Shown piece after piece: positions 5,582-14,365 of a DNA stretch of 40,487 nt. The position numbers and the translations under genes are program-made. Source of the DNA: a virus; the IMG/VR virus record IMGVR_UViG_3300046169_000059, positions 1-40,487 of that record. One strand, written 5' to 3'. The notes under the pieces are model-generated. The model was not told the DNA's origin. It worked only from the letters and a program-made list of their open reading frames with translations, and did not search any database. The first letter of the stretch is position 1, and every line of letters begins with the position of its first letter.

Positions 5582-6048
5582 ACATATTTTTCTTACAACA
5601 CCTACCATACATGAGCGTGCGTGATTACATGGATAAGCACGTAGTCAAGATGCCGCTTGAGTATGCTCAAATGCTCTGTACCACTCACCAAGTGCTTGAT
5701 GGTCAGCAGGATGATTTGTATAAACCTGCCCACAAAAACCATCCATGCACCAAGTGGGCGCGTGAGAACAGTAGTAACTACATGCACTTGTATGCCTACT
5801 TTGTCGAATGTTTACGTGAGTACACACACAGATATGGTAGAGTGCATGGGTGCGCCAAATTACTAGACCGACTAGCTACACCACCTAGTAACATCACAGT
5901 CTCTAAACACATGACTGACTTTCCACAGGCAATGCCTGAGCAGTACAAAACGAAGTGTGCAGTTGATGCGTACCGAGACTACTACTTAAACGAGAAACGC
6001 CATATTGCGTGTTGGACTGACCGTCCTGTACCTGATTGGTGGAAATAG
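5578..6048 (+). CDS. Conserved phage protein (DKHVVKM family), 156 aa
   Basis: Recognised as a phage family with MNIFFLQHLP at the N-terminus, DKHVVKMPLEYAQML (about residues 19-33), KNHPCTKWARE (53-63) and a C-terminal PQAMPEQYK ... AYRDYYLNEKRHIA ... W pattern. Some annotations link such proteins to the pyrimidine-dimer DNA glycosylase fold, which also ends with a PQ and WY-type pattern. I regard that link as tentative. It is translationally coupled to the DUF3310 gene by ATGA overlap, placing it in the nucleotide or DNA-takeover group. Confidence 0.75.
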   Translation: MNIFFLQHLPYMSVRDYMDKHVVKMPLEYAQMLCTTHQVLDGQQDDLYKPAHKNHPCTKWARENSSNYMHLYAYFVECLREYTHRYGRVHGCAKLLDRLATPPSNITVSKHMTDFPQAMPEQYKTKCAVDAYRDYYLNEKRHIACWTDRPVPDWWK

Positions 6049-6056
6049 GAGATATT

Positions 6057-6248
6057 ATGAAATATTTTGCAGTTGATAGAGATGACATGGTTACTTTTTT
6101 GGGTGAACACGACAGTGAAAGCCTTGCATGGGATTACTGTAGTGCTACAGGTATATTCCCTAAGTGTGTATGGGGCGTGAATCAGGCGATTGCCACCGCA
6201 GAATACATCATGGAATATATCGATGAATCAGAGTTGGACTTACACTAG
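6057..6248 (+). CDS. Small hypothetical protein preceding the RNA polymerase, 63 aa
   Basis: Not recognised. AGGAGAT at 6048-6054 points to the ATG at 6057 rather than an upstream ATG at 6036 inside the previous gene. The protein is acidic, with aromatic residues (KYFAVDRDDMVTFLGEHD) and a helical C-terminal half. Its stop overlaps the GTG start of the RNA polymerase N-terminal gene (TAGTG), so it is probably coupled to polymerase synthesis. Confidence 0.65.
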   Translation: MKYFAVDRDDMVTFLGEHDSESLAWDYCSATGIFPKCVWGVNQAIATAEYIMEYIDESELDLH

Positions 6249-7030
6249 TGGCTACATTAGATGACCAGATTGAGCTTGAGATGCAGATGGTTCAGTCTGG
6301 TATTAATCGCTACTATCAAAACCTAACTAAGCTAAAAGGTCAGGGTATTGAGTCTAACACTAAGCATGGACGGGCTATCATTGCAGGTGTTGTGCATCCA
6401 GTGGCAGAGGGTATTCAGGAAGTAATTGATACCGAAACCAGTGGGCGTTCAATAGCATACAAGAAGTTGCAGGGTATGCACGCTGAAAAGTTAGCCTACC
6501 TTGCTCTGCTCACTGTAGTTGACAGCATAAGTCAGCGTTACCCATTGTTAAAGGTGGCGAGGCTATGTGGCATACACGCAGAGATTCAAAAGCGTCTCGA
6601 TGAGTTTGTCGAGCGTGAAGGGCGTGGGGCATTGTCACTGATTGACCAAGCTAATCGTAAATCGAACGCTGGCTTCAACCACAAGCGTCATGGGTTGAAC
6701 CACAAGATAAATGATTTACACCCTGACATCGAAACATGGTCAGCAGAAGAGCGTGTCCATGTGGGAATCAAGCTGATTGATGTCATCATCCAGAAAACAG
6801 GTATTGTCAAGCTACGTAAGTGGGTAATGAAGCGCGGTAAAACCACTACCTACCTCGAAGCCACTGAGGATACCTTGGACTGGATAAAAGCATTCAACGA
6901 AGCTAACGAAAACAGGCTGCCTCGCTACTCACCTTGCATCATACCTCCAAAAGATTGGACAGGTATCTTTGAGGGTGGGTATCACAGCAGTCACATTAAT
7001 CAATTACCCATTATTCGGGTACATAATTAG
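6248..7030 (+). CDS. T7-like RNA polymerase, N-terminal domain subunit
   Basis: A 260-aa protein matching roughly residues 30-295 of T7 RNA polymerase, the promoter-recognition and RNA-binding N-terminal domain. Landmarks include the helical segment ending GRGALSLIDQ, the HVGIKLIDVIIQKTG stretch (T7 HVGVRCIEMLIESTG), CIIPPKDWTGIFEGGY (T7 CVVPPKPWTGITGGGY) and a final LPIIRVHN (T7 LALVRTHS). It then stops at TAG, exactly where T7 continues into the polymerase domain, which is encoded by the next ORF in another frame. It starts with GTG overlapping the previous stop. Phage N4 RNAPII is a precedent for a two-subunit member of this family. A missed single base cannot be excluded. Confidence 0.85.
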   Translation: MATLDDQIELEMQMVQSGINRYYQNLTKLKGQGIESNTKHGRAIIAGVVHPVAEGIQEVIDTETSGRSIAYKKLQGMHAEKLAYLALLTVVDSISQRYPLLKVARLCGIHAEIQKRLDEFVEREGRGALSLIDQANRKSNAGFNHKRHGLNHKINDLHPDIETWSAEERVHVGIKLIDVIIQKTGIVKLRKWVMKRGKTTTYLEATEDTLDWIKAFNEANENRLPRYSPCIIPPKDWTGIFEGGYHSSHINQLPIIRVHN

Positions 7031-7038
7031 GAATTAGT

Positions 7039-8673
7039 ATGAGTAAAGCCGAAGAGTATCTAGACGACCTAGCTAAAAAAGACCTGAGTGCTGAGTTCAA
7101 GTGTATCAATGCACTTCAACACACAGCATGGCGCGTCAACAAGCGTGTCGCTGAAGTTCTACGTGAAGCGTGGGACAGTGGGCAGTCATGGGGTAAACTA
7201 CCTCCTCGTGATAACTTAGAGCCTCCTGCGTATCCTTTCGATAAACAGCCTGACCAGTTGGAAGGTGTTGAGTTGATTAAGTTTCGAGAGTTTAAGAAAG
7301 CTCGGAATGCTGTCTACACTCACAATGCCAAGTCTATGTCCAGACGTATCCAGATTGAGCGTACCATCCAGTTGATTGAGGACTACATGAAGTACGAGCG
7401 ATTCTATTTTGTATGGCAGATGGATTTTCGTGGTCGCAAGTACCCTGTCGAGTCATTCCTGTCACCTCAAGTAGCTGACCACGGTAAGGCGTGCCTAGAG
7501 TTTGCTGATGGTATGCTAATTGAGTCGGCAGAGGACGCTAAATACCTAGCTATTCATGGTGCAAACCAGTATGGCGTGGATAAAGTGACGTTGACAGAGC
7601 GCGAGCTATGGACTGAGTTCAACACCGATAACATCATTGCATGCGCTGAAGACCCATTGAACAACACGTGGTGGGTAGGTGCAGATAAGGCGTGGCAGTT
7701 CCTAGCCTTTTGTTTTGAGTGGGCTGAGTATAAACAGCAAGGCTCACTGATGTCGTACCTGCCCTGCGCCACTGACGGCTCATGTAATGGGTTACAGCAC
7801 CTAGCTACAATCATGCGTGATAGTGAAGCCGCTAAAAGCGTTAACCTAGCCGCTTCAGATTCGCCACAAGACATTTACGCGGATGTAGCTAATAGAGCTA
7901 TCGAGTTCATAACAAAAGATGCTGAGAATGGAAATGAGTTGGCTGTGGAAGCCCTGACTCTTGGTATTGACCGAAAGATAACCAAGCGTCCTGTTATGAT
8001 TGTACCCTATGCAGGGACTTTGTTCAGTTGTCGTGACTACATCATCGAGTCACTCATTGAGCGTCATGGTGAGGGAGATTACTTTGAGCTTGGTACGTAT
8101 ATTGCTGGTCACGTATGGGAGGCTATCAGTGAAGTTGTCTCTTCAGCACGACAGGTTATGGATTATGTCCAGACGCTATCGAAGATATACTCAGACCACA
8201 ATGAACCGTTTGAATGGGTGACGCCTACCAACCTCTTGGTTAGACAGTTGTACCCAAACACTAAGAAGTTCAGAATTGAGACTAGAATCAATGGTAGTGT
8301 CCTGAAGCTAAACTTCCGCAAACAGATTGATAACACTGTCAACAAGCGTAAGTCTTCACAAGGGTCTAGCCCTAACTACATCCACTCACTGGACGCTGCT
8401 GCGCTCACATTCTGTGTAAACAGATGTTTGGATGAGGGTATCAAGAGCTTTGCGATGGTACATGATAGCTACGCTACTCACTCACCGAACATGGGTAAAT
8501 TAAATCACATCCTACGTGAAGAGTATGTTAAGATGTATTCTAACAACGATGTGTTGGAGCAGTTGTATGAGCGTGCTGTAGTCAAGTTCCCTCACATTGA
8601 GATACCTGTACCACCTGCGAAAGGTTCTTTTAATATCAATGAGATACTGGATAGTGATTACTTTTTCGCCTAA
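7039..8673 (+). CDS. T7-like RNA polymerase, catalytic domain subunit
   Basis: A 544-aa protein covering the palm, fingers and thumb of single-subunit RNA polymerase. Motif A is TDGSCNGLQH with Asp246; motif B has Lys316 (TKRPVM) and Tyr324; motif C is VHDSY with Asp476; the C-terminus ends in DYFFA, like the T7 FAFA foot. The residue after the motif B Tyr is Ala (PYAGT), where T7 has Gly. The start ATG has AGGA 6 nt upstream within TAGGAATTAGTATG, the same junction style as TAGGAAT..ATG at 5346-5359. Eight bases separate it from the N-terminal gene. It should act only with that subunit, transcribing the phage middle and late genes. Confidence 0.9.
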   Translation: MSKAEEYLDDLAKKDLSAEFKCINALQHTAWRVNKRVAEVLREAWDSGQSWGKLPPRDNLEPPAYPFDKQPDQLEGVELIKFREFKKARNAVYTHNAKSMSRRIQIERTIQLIEDYMKYERFYFVWQMDFRGRKYPVESFLSPQVADHGKACLEFADGMLIESAEDAKYLAIHGANQYGVDKVTLTERELWTEFNTDNIIACAEDPLNNTWWVGADKAWQFLAFCFEWAEYKQQGSLMSYLPCATDGSCNGLQHLATIMRDSEAAKSVNLAASDSPQDIYADVANRAIEFITKDAENGNELAVEALTLGIDRKITKRPVMIVPYAGTLFSCRDYIIESLIERHGEGDYFELGTYIAGHVWEAISEVVSSARQVMDYVQTLSKIYSDHNEPFEWVTPTNLLVRQLYPNTKKFRIETRINGSVLKLNFRKQIDNTVNKRKSSQGSSPNYIHSLDAAALTFCVNRCLDEGIKSFAMVHDSYATHSPNMGKLNHILREEYVKMYSNNDVLEQLYERAVVKFPHIEIPVPPAKGSFNINEILDSDYFFA

Positions 8674-8711
8674 ACACCCCCTATTGGTCGCCCCCTAGGG
8701 TTTCCATATAT
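8673..8711 (+). promoter_or_regulatory. Block-boundary element 1 (candidate phage promoter)
   Basis: AACACCCCCTATTGGTC followed by CCCTAGGGTT and CATATA, directly after the RNA polymerase stop and before the SSB gene. About 40 bp are shared with 38623-38658, and the first 13 bases with 17026-17038. The core CCCTATTRG resembles the CACTATAGG core of T7-type promoters. A weak CCCTA/TAGGG stem is also possible, so a processing or terminator role is an alternative. Confidence 0.5.
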
Positions 8712-8735
8712 ACATAAACTAAAGGAGATATAACT

Positions 8736-9332
8736 TTGAATATTATTAAAGGTAAGTTGATGTACCCAAGTGTCCATGCACCTAACACTAAGTTTGATGC
8801 AGATGGTGTATATCAAGTAGATGTACTACTACCTGAATCAGAAGCAGTACAGATGGCTGAGAAACTAGATACTTTAGTTCAAGAGCGTATAGCAAGTGAA
8901 GTGAAAGCTAAACCTGCTTTAAAGAAAGTTCTGACCAGCCGTCCTGTTTATCAGCCTGTATATGATGAGGCTGGTGATGAGACAGGTGAAGTCAAGATGA
9001 GATTCAAGACTAAAGCTAAGATTCGTACCAAGGATGGTAAGGTGTATGACAACAAGGTAGCTGTCGTAGATGCCAAGCGTAATCCAATCCTAGCTGACAC
9101 TCTCATTGGTAATGGTTCTATAGGTAAGGTAGCATTTGAGCCATTCGCTTACTACAATGCTAGTGCAAAAGAAGTAGGTCTATCTCTACGCCTAAAGGCA
9201 TTACAGGTGATTAACTTGGTGTCGTATGGTAAAGACCCATTTGAAGATGAAGAAGGTTTTACAGTGGAAGAGACTGCAAGCGTACCATCGTTTGATACGG
9301 CAGAAACTGTAGAATCTGATGACGACTTCTAG
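8736..9332 (+). CDS. Single-stranded DNA-binding protein (T7 gp2.5-like)
   Basis: A 198-aa protein resembling the phage SSB family of the T7 gp2.5/DUF2815 type. It has an OB-fold-like beta-rich core (NIIKGKLMYPSVHAP near the start, KAKIRTKDGKVYDN mid-protein, GKVAFEPFAYYN and LRLKALQVINLV later) and an acidic tail ending DDDF, the usual site for contacting polymerase and helicase. The start is TTG with AAAGGAG 8 nt upstream. It opens the replication block behind the conserved boundary element. It would coat single-stranded DNA and organise the replisome. Confidence 0.85.
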   Translation: MNIIKGKLMYPSVHAPNTKFDADGVYQVDVLLPESEAVQMAEKLDTLVQERIASEVKAKPALKKVLTSRPVYQPVYDEAGDETGEVKMRFKTKAKIRTKDGKVYDNKVAVVDAKRNPILADTLIGNGSIGKVAFEPFAYYNASAKEVGLSLRLKALQVINLVSYGKDPFEDEEGFTVEETASVPSFDTAETVESDDDF

Positions 9333-9693
9333 GTCAGGCTTAGAAGCTAGAGTCATGTCTAATCTTGACAAGCGTGGGGTTACTTACGAATATGAACCAT
9401 GTAAGTTTCCCTACGTAGTCGAGAGAGGGTATGTTCCAGACTTGCTGATTGGAAACATCTACATTGAGGTCAAAGGTTATTTCAGACAGGATGCTCAACG
9501 TAAGATGCGTAGTATGAAGGAACAACACCCTGATTTAGACATTCGTTTTCTATTCCAAAAAGGTAGCTCAACAGTTCAAGGTGCTAAGAGACGTAAGGAC
9601 GGCACTAAGATGACCTGTAAAGAATGGGCTGTTAAGTATGGATTTGAGTGGGCAGAAGGAGAGATACCTGAAGAATGGATAGTGAATTCTTAA
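9319..9693 (+). CDS. Endonuclease I, Holliday junction resolvase (T7 gp3-like)
   Basis: A 124-aa protein with the PD-(D/E)xK active site of T7 endonuclease I: Glu9 on the first helix, Asp41 in VPDLLI, Glu50 and Lys52 in YIEVKGYF. T7 uses Glu20, Asp55, Glu65 and Lys67 in the same spacing style. It would resolve branched replication intermediates and help break down host DNA. It overlaps the SSB gene by 14 bases and the primase-helicase gene by 19. Confidence 0.9.
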   Translation: MTTSRSGLEARVMSNLDKRGVTYEYEPCKFPYVVERGYVPDLLIGNIYIEVKGYFRQDAQRKMRSMKEQHPDLDIRFLFQKGSSTVQGAKRRKDGTKMTCKEWAVKYGFEWAEGEIPEEWIVNS

Positions 9694-11243
9694 AACACAT
9701 TCCATGCGATAAGTGTGGTTCATCAGATGCAAATAGCTTGTATACTGATGGACACACGTATTGTTTTGCGTGTGAAACGTATGGAGAAAAAGAAGTGACA
9801 GAAGTATTTAAGAAAGAAACCATTACAAACTTTCTTGAAGGTTCTTACACATCGCTAGGTAAACGTAAAATATCTGAAGAGACTTGTAGGTTCTGGGATT
9901 ATCAGGTAGGCACTATTGATAACAGTAAGGTGCATATCGCTAATCATAAGAATGAACATGGTGTAACAGTCGCTCAGAAGCTACGATTCCCTAACAAGAC
10001 TTTCGCTGTAAAAGGTGAGATGAAGAGTGCAGGACTTTATGGTCAGTGGTTATGGCGTGATGGCGGTAAGATGGTTACGGTTGTCGAAGGTGAGCTTGAT
10101 GCTCTATCTTTGTCACAAGCCTTTGGAAACAAATGGGCTGTCGTATCCTTACGCAGTGGCGCGGCAGGTGCTAAGCGTGATATCAAATCTAGCCTAGAAT
10201 GGCTCGAAAAATTTGATAGCGTTATCTTCATGTTGGATAACGATGACGTAGGCAAAAAAGCAGCTATGGACTGTGCTGGGTTACTTAGCCCTAGTAAAGC
10301 TAAGATTGCAAAGTTACCTTTGAAAGATGCCAGCGATATGCTTCAGGCTGGTAAAGTCAAAGAGCTTGTTGATGCTGTGTGGAGTGCTAAGAGCCACCGC
10401 CCTGATGGTATCCTTAATGGTGAAGACTTATGGGAAGCTATTACAACACAAAACTCTGTTGATAGTACCCCTTACCCTTTTGAAGGTCTAAACACAATGA
10501 CTAGAGGGTGTCGTAAAGGTGAGCTAGTTACTATCACTGCTGGTTCAGGTATTGGTAAGTCTCTGATGACGCGTGAGATTGCTTACCACTTGCTTAAGGC
10601 TGGTCGTACCATTGGTTATATTGCTCTTGAAGAAAGTGTTAAGCGTACTGGTTTAGGACTGATGAGTATCGAGATAAACAAGATACTACACTTTGAAGAC
10701 CACGATGCTGACAGCCAAGAGATGAAGCAAGCATTCGATGCTACGCTAGGTACTGGTAGAGTTTACTTGTACGACCACTTTGGTTCTACTGACAGCGACA
10801 ACTTGTTATCGAAGATACGATACCTTGTTAGAGGTTGTGAATGTGACTACATAATTCTTGACCACCTGTCAATTGTAGTGTCAGGACTTGAAGATGGTGA
10901 TGAGCGTAGAGCAATCGACAATACAATGACTAAGTTACGTAGTCTTGTAGAAGAGCTTGGATGTGGTATGCTACTTGTGTCGCACTTAAAAAGACCTTCG
11001 GGTGATAAAGGACACGAGGAAGGTGTCCAGACTTCCTTATCACAGTTAAGAGGTTCAGCAGCAATCGCTCAGTTAAGCGACATGGTAATAGGACTTGAGC
11101 GTAATCAGCAAAGCGATAACCCCAACGAGACAACCGTAAGGGTTCTCAAGAATCGGTGGAGTGGAGAGACAGGGATATGCACTGCTCTGACTTACAACAA
11201 AGATACTGGGAGGATGCAAGAAGATGGCACAGGACTATTTTGA
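9675..11243 (+). CDS. DNA primase-helicase (T7 gp4-like)
   Basis: A 522-aa bifunctional protein. The N-terminal zinc ribbon has Cys11, Cys14, Cys30 and Cys33. The TOPRIM primase domain shows VVEGELDAL with Glu138 and the acidic cluster Asp188-x-Asp190-Asp191. The C-terminal RecA-like helicase has Walker A GSGIGKS (290-296), a Walker B strand DYIILDHLSI and a late HLKRP sensor. It would unwind the fork and prime the lagging strand with the polymerase and SSB. It starts within the end of the endonuclease gene and overlaps a 53-aa gene at its own end. Confidence 0.95.
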   Translation: MDSEFLKHIPCDKCGSSDANSLYTDGHTYCFACETYGEKEVTEVFKKETITNFLEGSYTSLGKRKISEETCRFWDYQVGTIDNSKVHIANHKNEHGVTVAQKLRFPNKTFAVKGEMKSAGLYGQWLWRDGGKMVTVVEGELDALSLSQAFGNKWAVVSLRSGAAGAKRDIKSSLEWLEKFDSVIFMLDNDDVGKKAAMDCAGLLSPSKAKIAKLPLKDASDMLQAGKVKELVDAVWSAKSHRPDGILNGEDLWEAITTQNSVDSTPYPFEGLNTMTRGCRKGELVTITAGSGIGKSLMTREIAYHLLKAGRTIGYIALEESVKRTGLGLMSIEINKILHFEDHDADSQEMKQAFDATLGTGRVYLYDHFGSTDSDNLLSKIRYLVRGCECDYIILDHLSIVVSGLEDGDERRAIDNTMTKLRSLVEELGCGMLLVSHLKRPSGDKGHEEGVQTSLSQLRGSAAIAQLSDMVIGLERNQQSDNPNETTVRVLKNRWSGETGICTALTYNKDTGRMQEDGTGLF

Positions 11244-11385
11244 TAAAGATGTTAAACATGCTTATGAGAGACTGTGTGGTTTACTTAAGGTCTTGGACAG
11301 AGCAGACGAGATACCGCCAATAAAAGAGTTTGAAGTGTGGTATGAACAGGAACGACTGGATAACGAAGACGTTGAGATACACTAA
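11224..11385 (+). CDS. Small hypothetical protein between helicase and polymerase, 53 aa
   Basis: An ORF of 53 codons, MAQDYFDKDVKHAYERL onward, ending in EIH. It overlaps the primase-helicase end by 20 bases and the polymerase start by one base (TAATG). The spacing leaves no gap, which supports it as a real gene coupling the two. It is acidic and helical. Not recognised. Confidence 0.6.
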   Translation: MAQDYFDKDVKHAYERLCGLLKVLDRADEIPPIKEFEVWYEQERLDNEDVEIH

Positions 11386-13091
11386 TGATTGTATTTGATA
11401 TTGAAACAGATGGACTATTCGATGATGCTACCAAAGTTCATTGTCTTGTAGCTAAAGATGTAATAACTAAAGAGGTCGCTAGATTCTCTGACATACATGA
11501 AGGACTTGAATATCTTAAACAAGCAGAGAGTAAAGGGATAACTCTTAGTGGACATAACATCGTAGGTTTCGATTTACCCGTACTTAAAAAGCTGTACGAC
11601 TTTGATTACAATGGTGATGTGTTTGATACCCTAGTAGCTTCTCGTACTATCTGGTCTAACCTAAAAGAGCTAGATATAAAGAACAGAACAGTTGAAGATA
11701 GGCTGATAGGTTCACACTCTTTGAAGGCTTGGGGGCAGAGACTTAAGTTTAGTAAAGGTACGTATGGTGAAACTGAAAACGCTTGGGAAGAGCTAACAGA
11801 TGAGATGTTGGATTACTGCCAGCAGGATGTAGAGTTAAATGTAAAGTTACTAGCTAGGATACAGGCTAAGAATTTTTCGCATGACGCTTTACAGTTAGAG
11901 CATACAATCCATAAGCTAATGATAGCTCAGGAGCAAACTGGCTTTCCATTTGATGTGCAAAAAGCTCAAGAGTTATACTCTACGCTCGTAGCACGTAAGG
12001 ATGAGATTAGGAATAAGCTAGTCGATGAAGTAGAGCCTACAGTGGTTGAGATGAAGACAAAAACAAAGGTCATACCATTCAATCCTGCATCACGACAACA
12101 GATTGGGGACAGGCTACAGAAGCTAGGATGGAAGCCTACTGAGTTTACTAATTCAGGCGACCCAAAAATAGACGAAAAAATTTTGGCTAATATTGACTTA
12201 CCGATTGCGAAACTTTTGACTGAGTATCTGATGCTAAATAAAAGAGTAGGTCAGTTAGGAGAAGGTAAGCAAGGATGGTTGAAGCTAGAGAAAGAAGGAA
12301 GGATACATGGTCGTGTGAATCATATGGGCGCAGTAACGAGTCGCTGTACACACAACAATCCTAACGTAGCACAAGTACCTTCACTGAGCGCAGAGTACGG
12401 CAAAGAATGTCGAGAGCTTTTCCGCGCCCCTGAAGGATTTAAAGTATTAGGTGCAGACGCTAGTGGTTTAGAGCTACGATGTCTGGCACATTACATGAGT
12501 CGATATGACGATGGAGAATATGAAAAGGAAATTCTTGAAGGAGACATCCACACAAAAAACCAGCTTGCAGCAGGATTGGAAACTAGACCTCAAGCTAAGA
12601 CTTTTATTTATGGATTCCTCTATGGAGCAGGGAATGAAAAGATTGGGCAGATTATTGGTAAGGGGCAAAGAGAAGGTGGTCAAATTAAAAAACGCTTTCT
12701 TGATAAAACACCTGCACTAAAATATCTGCAAAACGCTGTGAAGCAGAAGGCATCTACAGGGTATGTATTAGGTTTAGATAAACGAGCCATACCTATTAGA
12801 CATCCACATGCTGCACTAAACACATTACTTCAAAGTTGTGGTGCTATAATCTGTAAGAGATGGTATGCGACAATAGAACAGATGATTCGTGATAAGGGAA
12901 TATCGAAAGACGATGCTTACATTGTAGCGTTTGTTCATGACGAGGTACAAATAATAATCCGCGATGGATTACAGGAGACTATCGGTGAAATCACAAGAGA
13001 AGCTATCAGAAGAACAGAGCAATACTACGACTTCAAATGCAAGCTCGACAGCGAATACAAAGTCGGAGCAAGCTGGGCTGACACCCACTAA
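11385..13091 (+). CDS. Family A DNA polymerase (T7 gp5-like)
   Basis: A 568-aa replicative polymerase. The 3'-5' exonuclease domain carries Asp5 and Glu7 (DIETDG), Asp63 (GFDLP) and the Tyr/Asp motif near 144-148. Polymerase motif A is GADASGLELR with Asp358. Motif B is RPQAKTFIYG with Arg401, Lys405 and Tyr409. Motif C is VHDE with Asp519. Tyr409 is the equivalent of E. coli Pol I position 762; Tyr there, as in T7, fits a fast lytic replication strategy. It is about 136 residues shorter than T7 gp5, suggesting that the thioredoxin-binding insertion is reduced or absent (inference). Confidence 0.95.
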   Translation: MIVFDIETDGLFDDATKVHCLVAKDVITKEVARFSDIHEGLEYLKQAESKGITLSGHNIVGFDLPVLKKLYDFDYNGDVFDTLVASRTIWSNLKELDIKNRTVEDRLIGSHSLKAWGQRLKFSKGTYGETENAWEELTDEMLDYCQQDVELNVKLLARIQAKNFSHDALQLEHTIHKLMIAQEQTGFPFDVQKAQELYSTLVARKDEIRNKLVDEVEPTVVEMKTKTKVIPFNPASRQQIGDRLQKLGWKPTEFTNSGDPKIDEKILANIDLPIAKLLTEYLMLNKRVGQLGEGKQGWLKLEKEGRIHGRVNHMGAVTSRCTHNNPNVAQVPSLSAEYGKECRELFRAPEGFKVLGADASGLELRCLAHYMSRYDDGEYEKEILEGDIHTKNQLAAGLETRPQAKTFIYGFLYGAGNEKIGQIIGKGQREGGQIKKRFLDKTPALKYLQNAVKQKASTGYVLGLDKRAIPIRHPHAALNTLLQSCGAIICKRWYATIEQMIRDKGISKDDAYIVAFVHDEVQIIIRDGLQETIGEITREAIRRTEQYYDFKCKLDSEYKVGASWADTH

Positions 13092-13485
13092 GGCAGATAG
13101 AAAGAAGTTTGATTTAGACCTAGCTTATGGTCAAGTCAGAGAGCAACGTATAGCTGAGATGTTACAAGACAAAAAGATTGAAGTTAAATCAGAAAGAGAT
13201 GTCTGGCAACGAACAGGGAACATTGCTATTGAGTACGAGAGTTATGGTAAGCCTTCAGGAATTAATGCAACAGAGGCAGACTACTGGTTTCATAATTTAT
13301 GTATCGGTGATACTACATTTGCAACGCTAGTGTTTGAAGTTGATAATCTCAAGAAGATTATTAATAACTTAGATAAAAAGAAATCAGTACGTGGCGGTGA
13401 CCATAATGCAAGTAAGATGTACCTTTTAAATTTACAGAAGCTATTCTCAAGTGATGTTATTAAAGCATTCAAAGGAGAGTCATAA
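12985..13485 (+). CDS. Probable PDDEXK-type nuclease, 166 aa
   Basis: Recognised as a small marine-phage family with a nuclease-like core: IEVKSERD (Glu-x-Lys), then TGNIAIEYESYGKPSGI and ADYW, as in restriction-endonuclease-fold enzymes. The role could be DNA processing or recombination. The frame is open from an ATG at 12964, but only the GTG at 12985 has a ribosome site (AGGAG at 12973-12977, 7 nt away), so it is chosen. It overlaps the polymerase end by 107 bases. The N-terminal 40 residues are Ser/Thr/Asn-rich and look like a disordered tail. Confidence 0.7.
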   Translation: MKSQEKLSEEQSNTTTSNASSTANTKSEQAGLTPTKADRKKFDLDLAYGQVREQRIAEMLQDKKIEVKSERDVWQRTGNIAIEYESYGKPSGINATEADYWFHNLCIGDTTFATLVFEVDNLKKIINNLDKKKSVRGGDHNASKMYLLNLQKLFSSDVIKAFKGES

Positions 13486-13649
13486 TGGAATGTAGTGTAT
13501 TTAATTGGATAGTTATGATAGCTGTTACGTTTGTGTCTATAGCATTTGGTGTTAGATTGTTTGGCACTACAATGATTGAGTACGCTCTTGCTAAGAAAGG
13601 TTTAGAAATACACAGAGGTATGGAAGACGATGACGACTCTATTGATTGA
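13485..13649 (+). CDS. Small membrane protein with acidic tail, 54 aa
   Basis: Starts with TAATG overlap on the nuclease gene and a GGAGAG upstream. One transmembrane helix (about residues 6-25, WIVMIAVTFVSIAFGV) is followed by a cytoplasmic-type helix and an acidic tail (MEDDDDSID). It overlaps the start of the exonuclease gene by 20 bases. Not recognised; a membrane tether or inhibitor role is possible but unproven. Confidence 0.6.
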   Translation: MECSVFNWIVMIAVTFVSIAFGVRLFGTTMIEYALAKKGLEIHRGMEDDDDSID

Positions 13650-14355
13650 TGCAGACATTGTTGCGTTTAAGGCTGCGGCAGCTTCAGAGAATCCAGTAAA
13701 CTGGGGTGAAGGTTTGTGGACACTACACGCATTTGAAGATGATGTTAGGCGTATGATAGACGCTGATGTTTCTAAGTTACAGGAACAGTCTGGGTGCGAT
13801 GAAGTAATATCATGTATTACAGGTGACAAAAACTTTCGTAAATCTGTAGCTTCATACTATAAGGCTAACAGGAAGGATACACGTAAGCCTTTACTACTAA
13901 AGTTTGCTAAAGACTATATGTTCGAGGCATACAATGGTAAGATAGAACCAGCACTTGAGGCTGATGATGTTCTAGGTTTATTAGGTAGCAGTAATTTAGC
14001 TAAGTATATAATCTGGAGTATTGATAAAGACTTGAGGACTGTCCCTGCAATGCACTTGATAGATGGTGAGATTGTAGAGATAAGCAAGGAAGCAGCAGAC
14101 TATGCTTTCTATAAGCAGGTATTGACAGGTGATTCTACAGATAACTATAAAGGTTGTCCGAGTGTAGGAGACAAGAAAGCAGACAAGGTACTAGAGCTAG
14201 GATACTTTGGTGACCCTTGGAAGGCAATCGTTAAAGAGTATAAAAAGCAAGGGCTATCTGAGAAGGTAGCGTTAGAGAATGCCAGACTTGCAAGGATACT
14301 TAGACATGGTGAGTATAACTTTGAAACTAAAACAATAACACTTTGGAAACCATGA
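13630..14355 (+). CDS. 5'-3' exonuclease (T7 gp6-like, FEN family)
   Basis: A 241-aa FEN-family nuclease. Conserved metal ligands are visible in TLLIDADIVAF (Asp7 region), EADDVLG (Glu and two Asp), SIDKDLRT and TGDSTDNYKGCPSVGDKKA, the last combining the C-terminal Asp pair with the helix-hairpin-helix DNA-binding loop. It would remove RNA primers and degrade host DNA for nucleotide recycling, feeding the ribonucleotide reductase encoded next. The ATG overlaps the membrane peptide gene upstream. Confidence 0.9.
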   Translation: MTTLLIDADIVAFKAAAASENPVNWGEGLWTLHAFEDDVRRMIDADVSKLQEQSGCDEVISCITGDKNFRKSVASYYKANRKDTRKPLLLKFAKDYMFEAYNGKIEPALEADDVLGLLGSSNLAKYIIWSIDKDLRTVPAMHLIDGEIVEISKEAADYAFYKQVLTGDSTDNYKGCPSVGDKKADKVLELGYFGDPWKAIVKEYKKQGLSEKVALENARLARILRHGEYNFETKTITLWKP

Positions 14356-14365
14356 AAGGAGCATA

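Noticed and set aside
13561-13600. TTGGCAC in the 54-aa membrane gene as a sigma-54 site
   Set aside because: No -12 element at the right distance, and it lies within an overlapping coding region.
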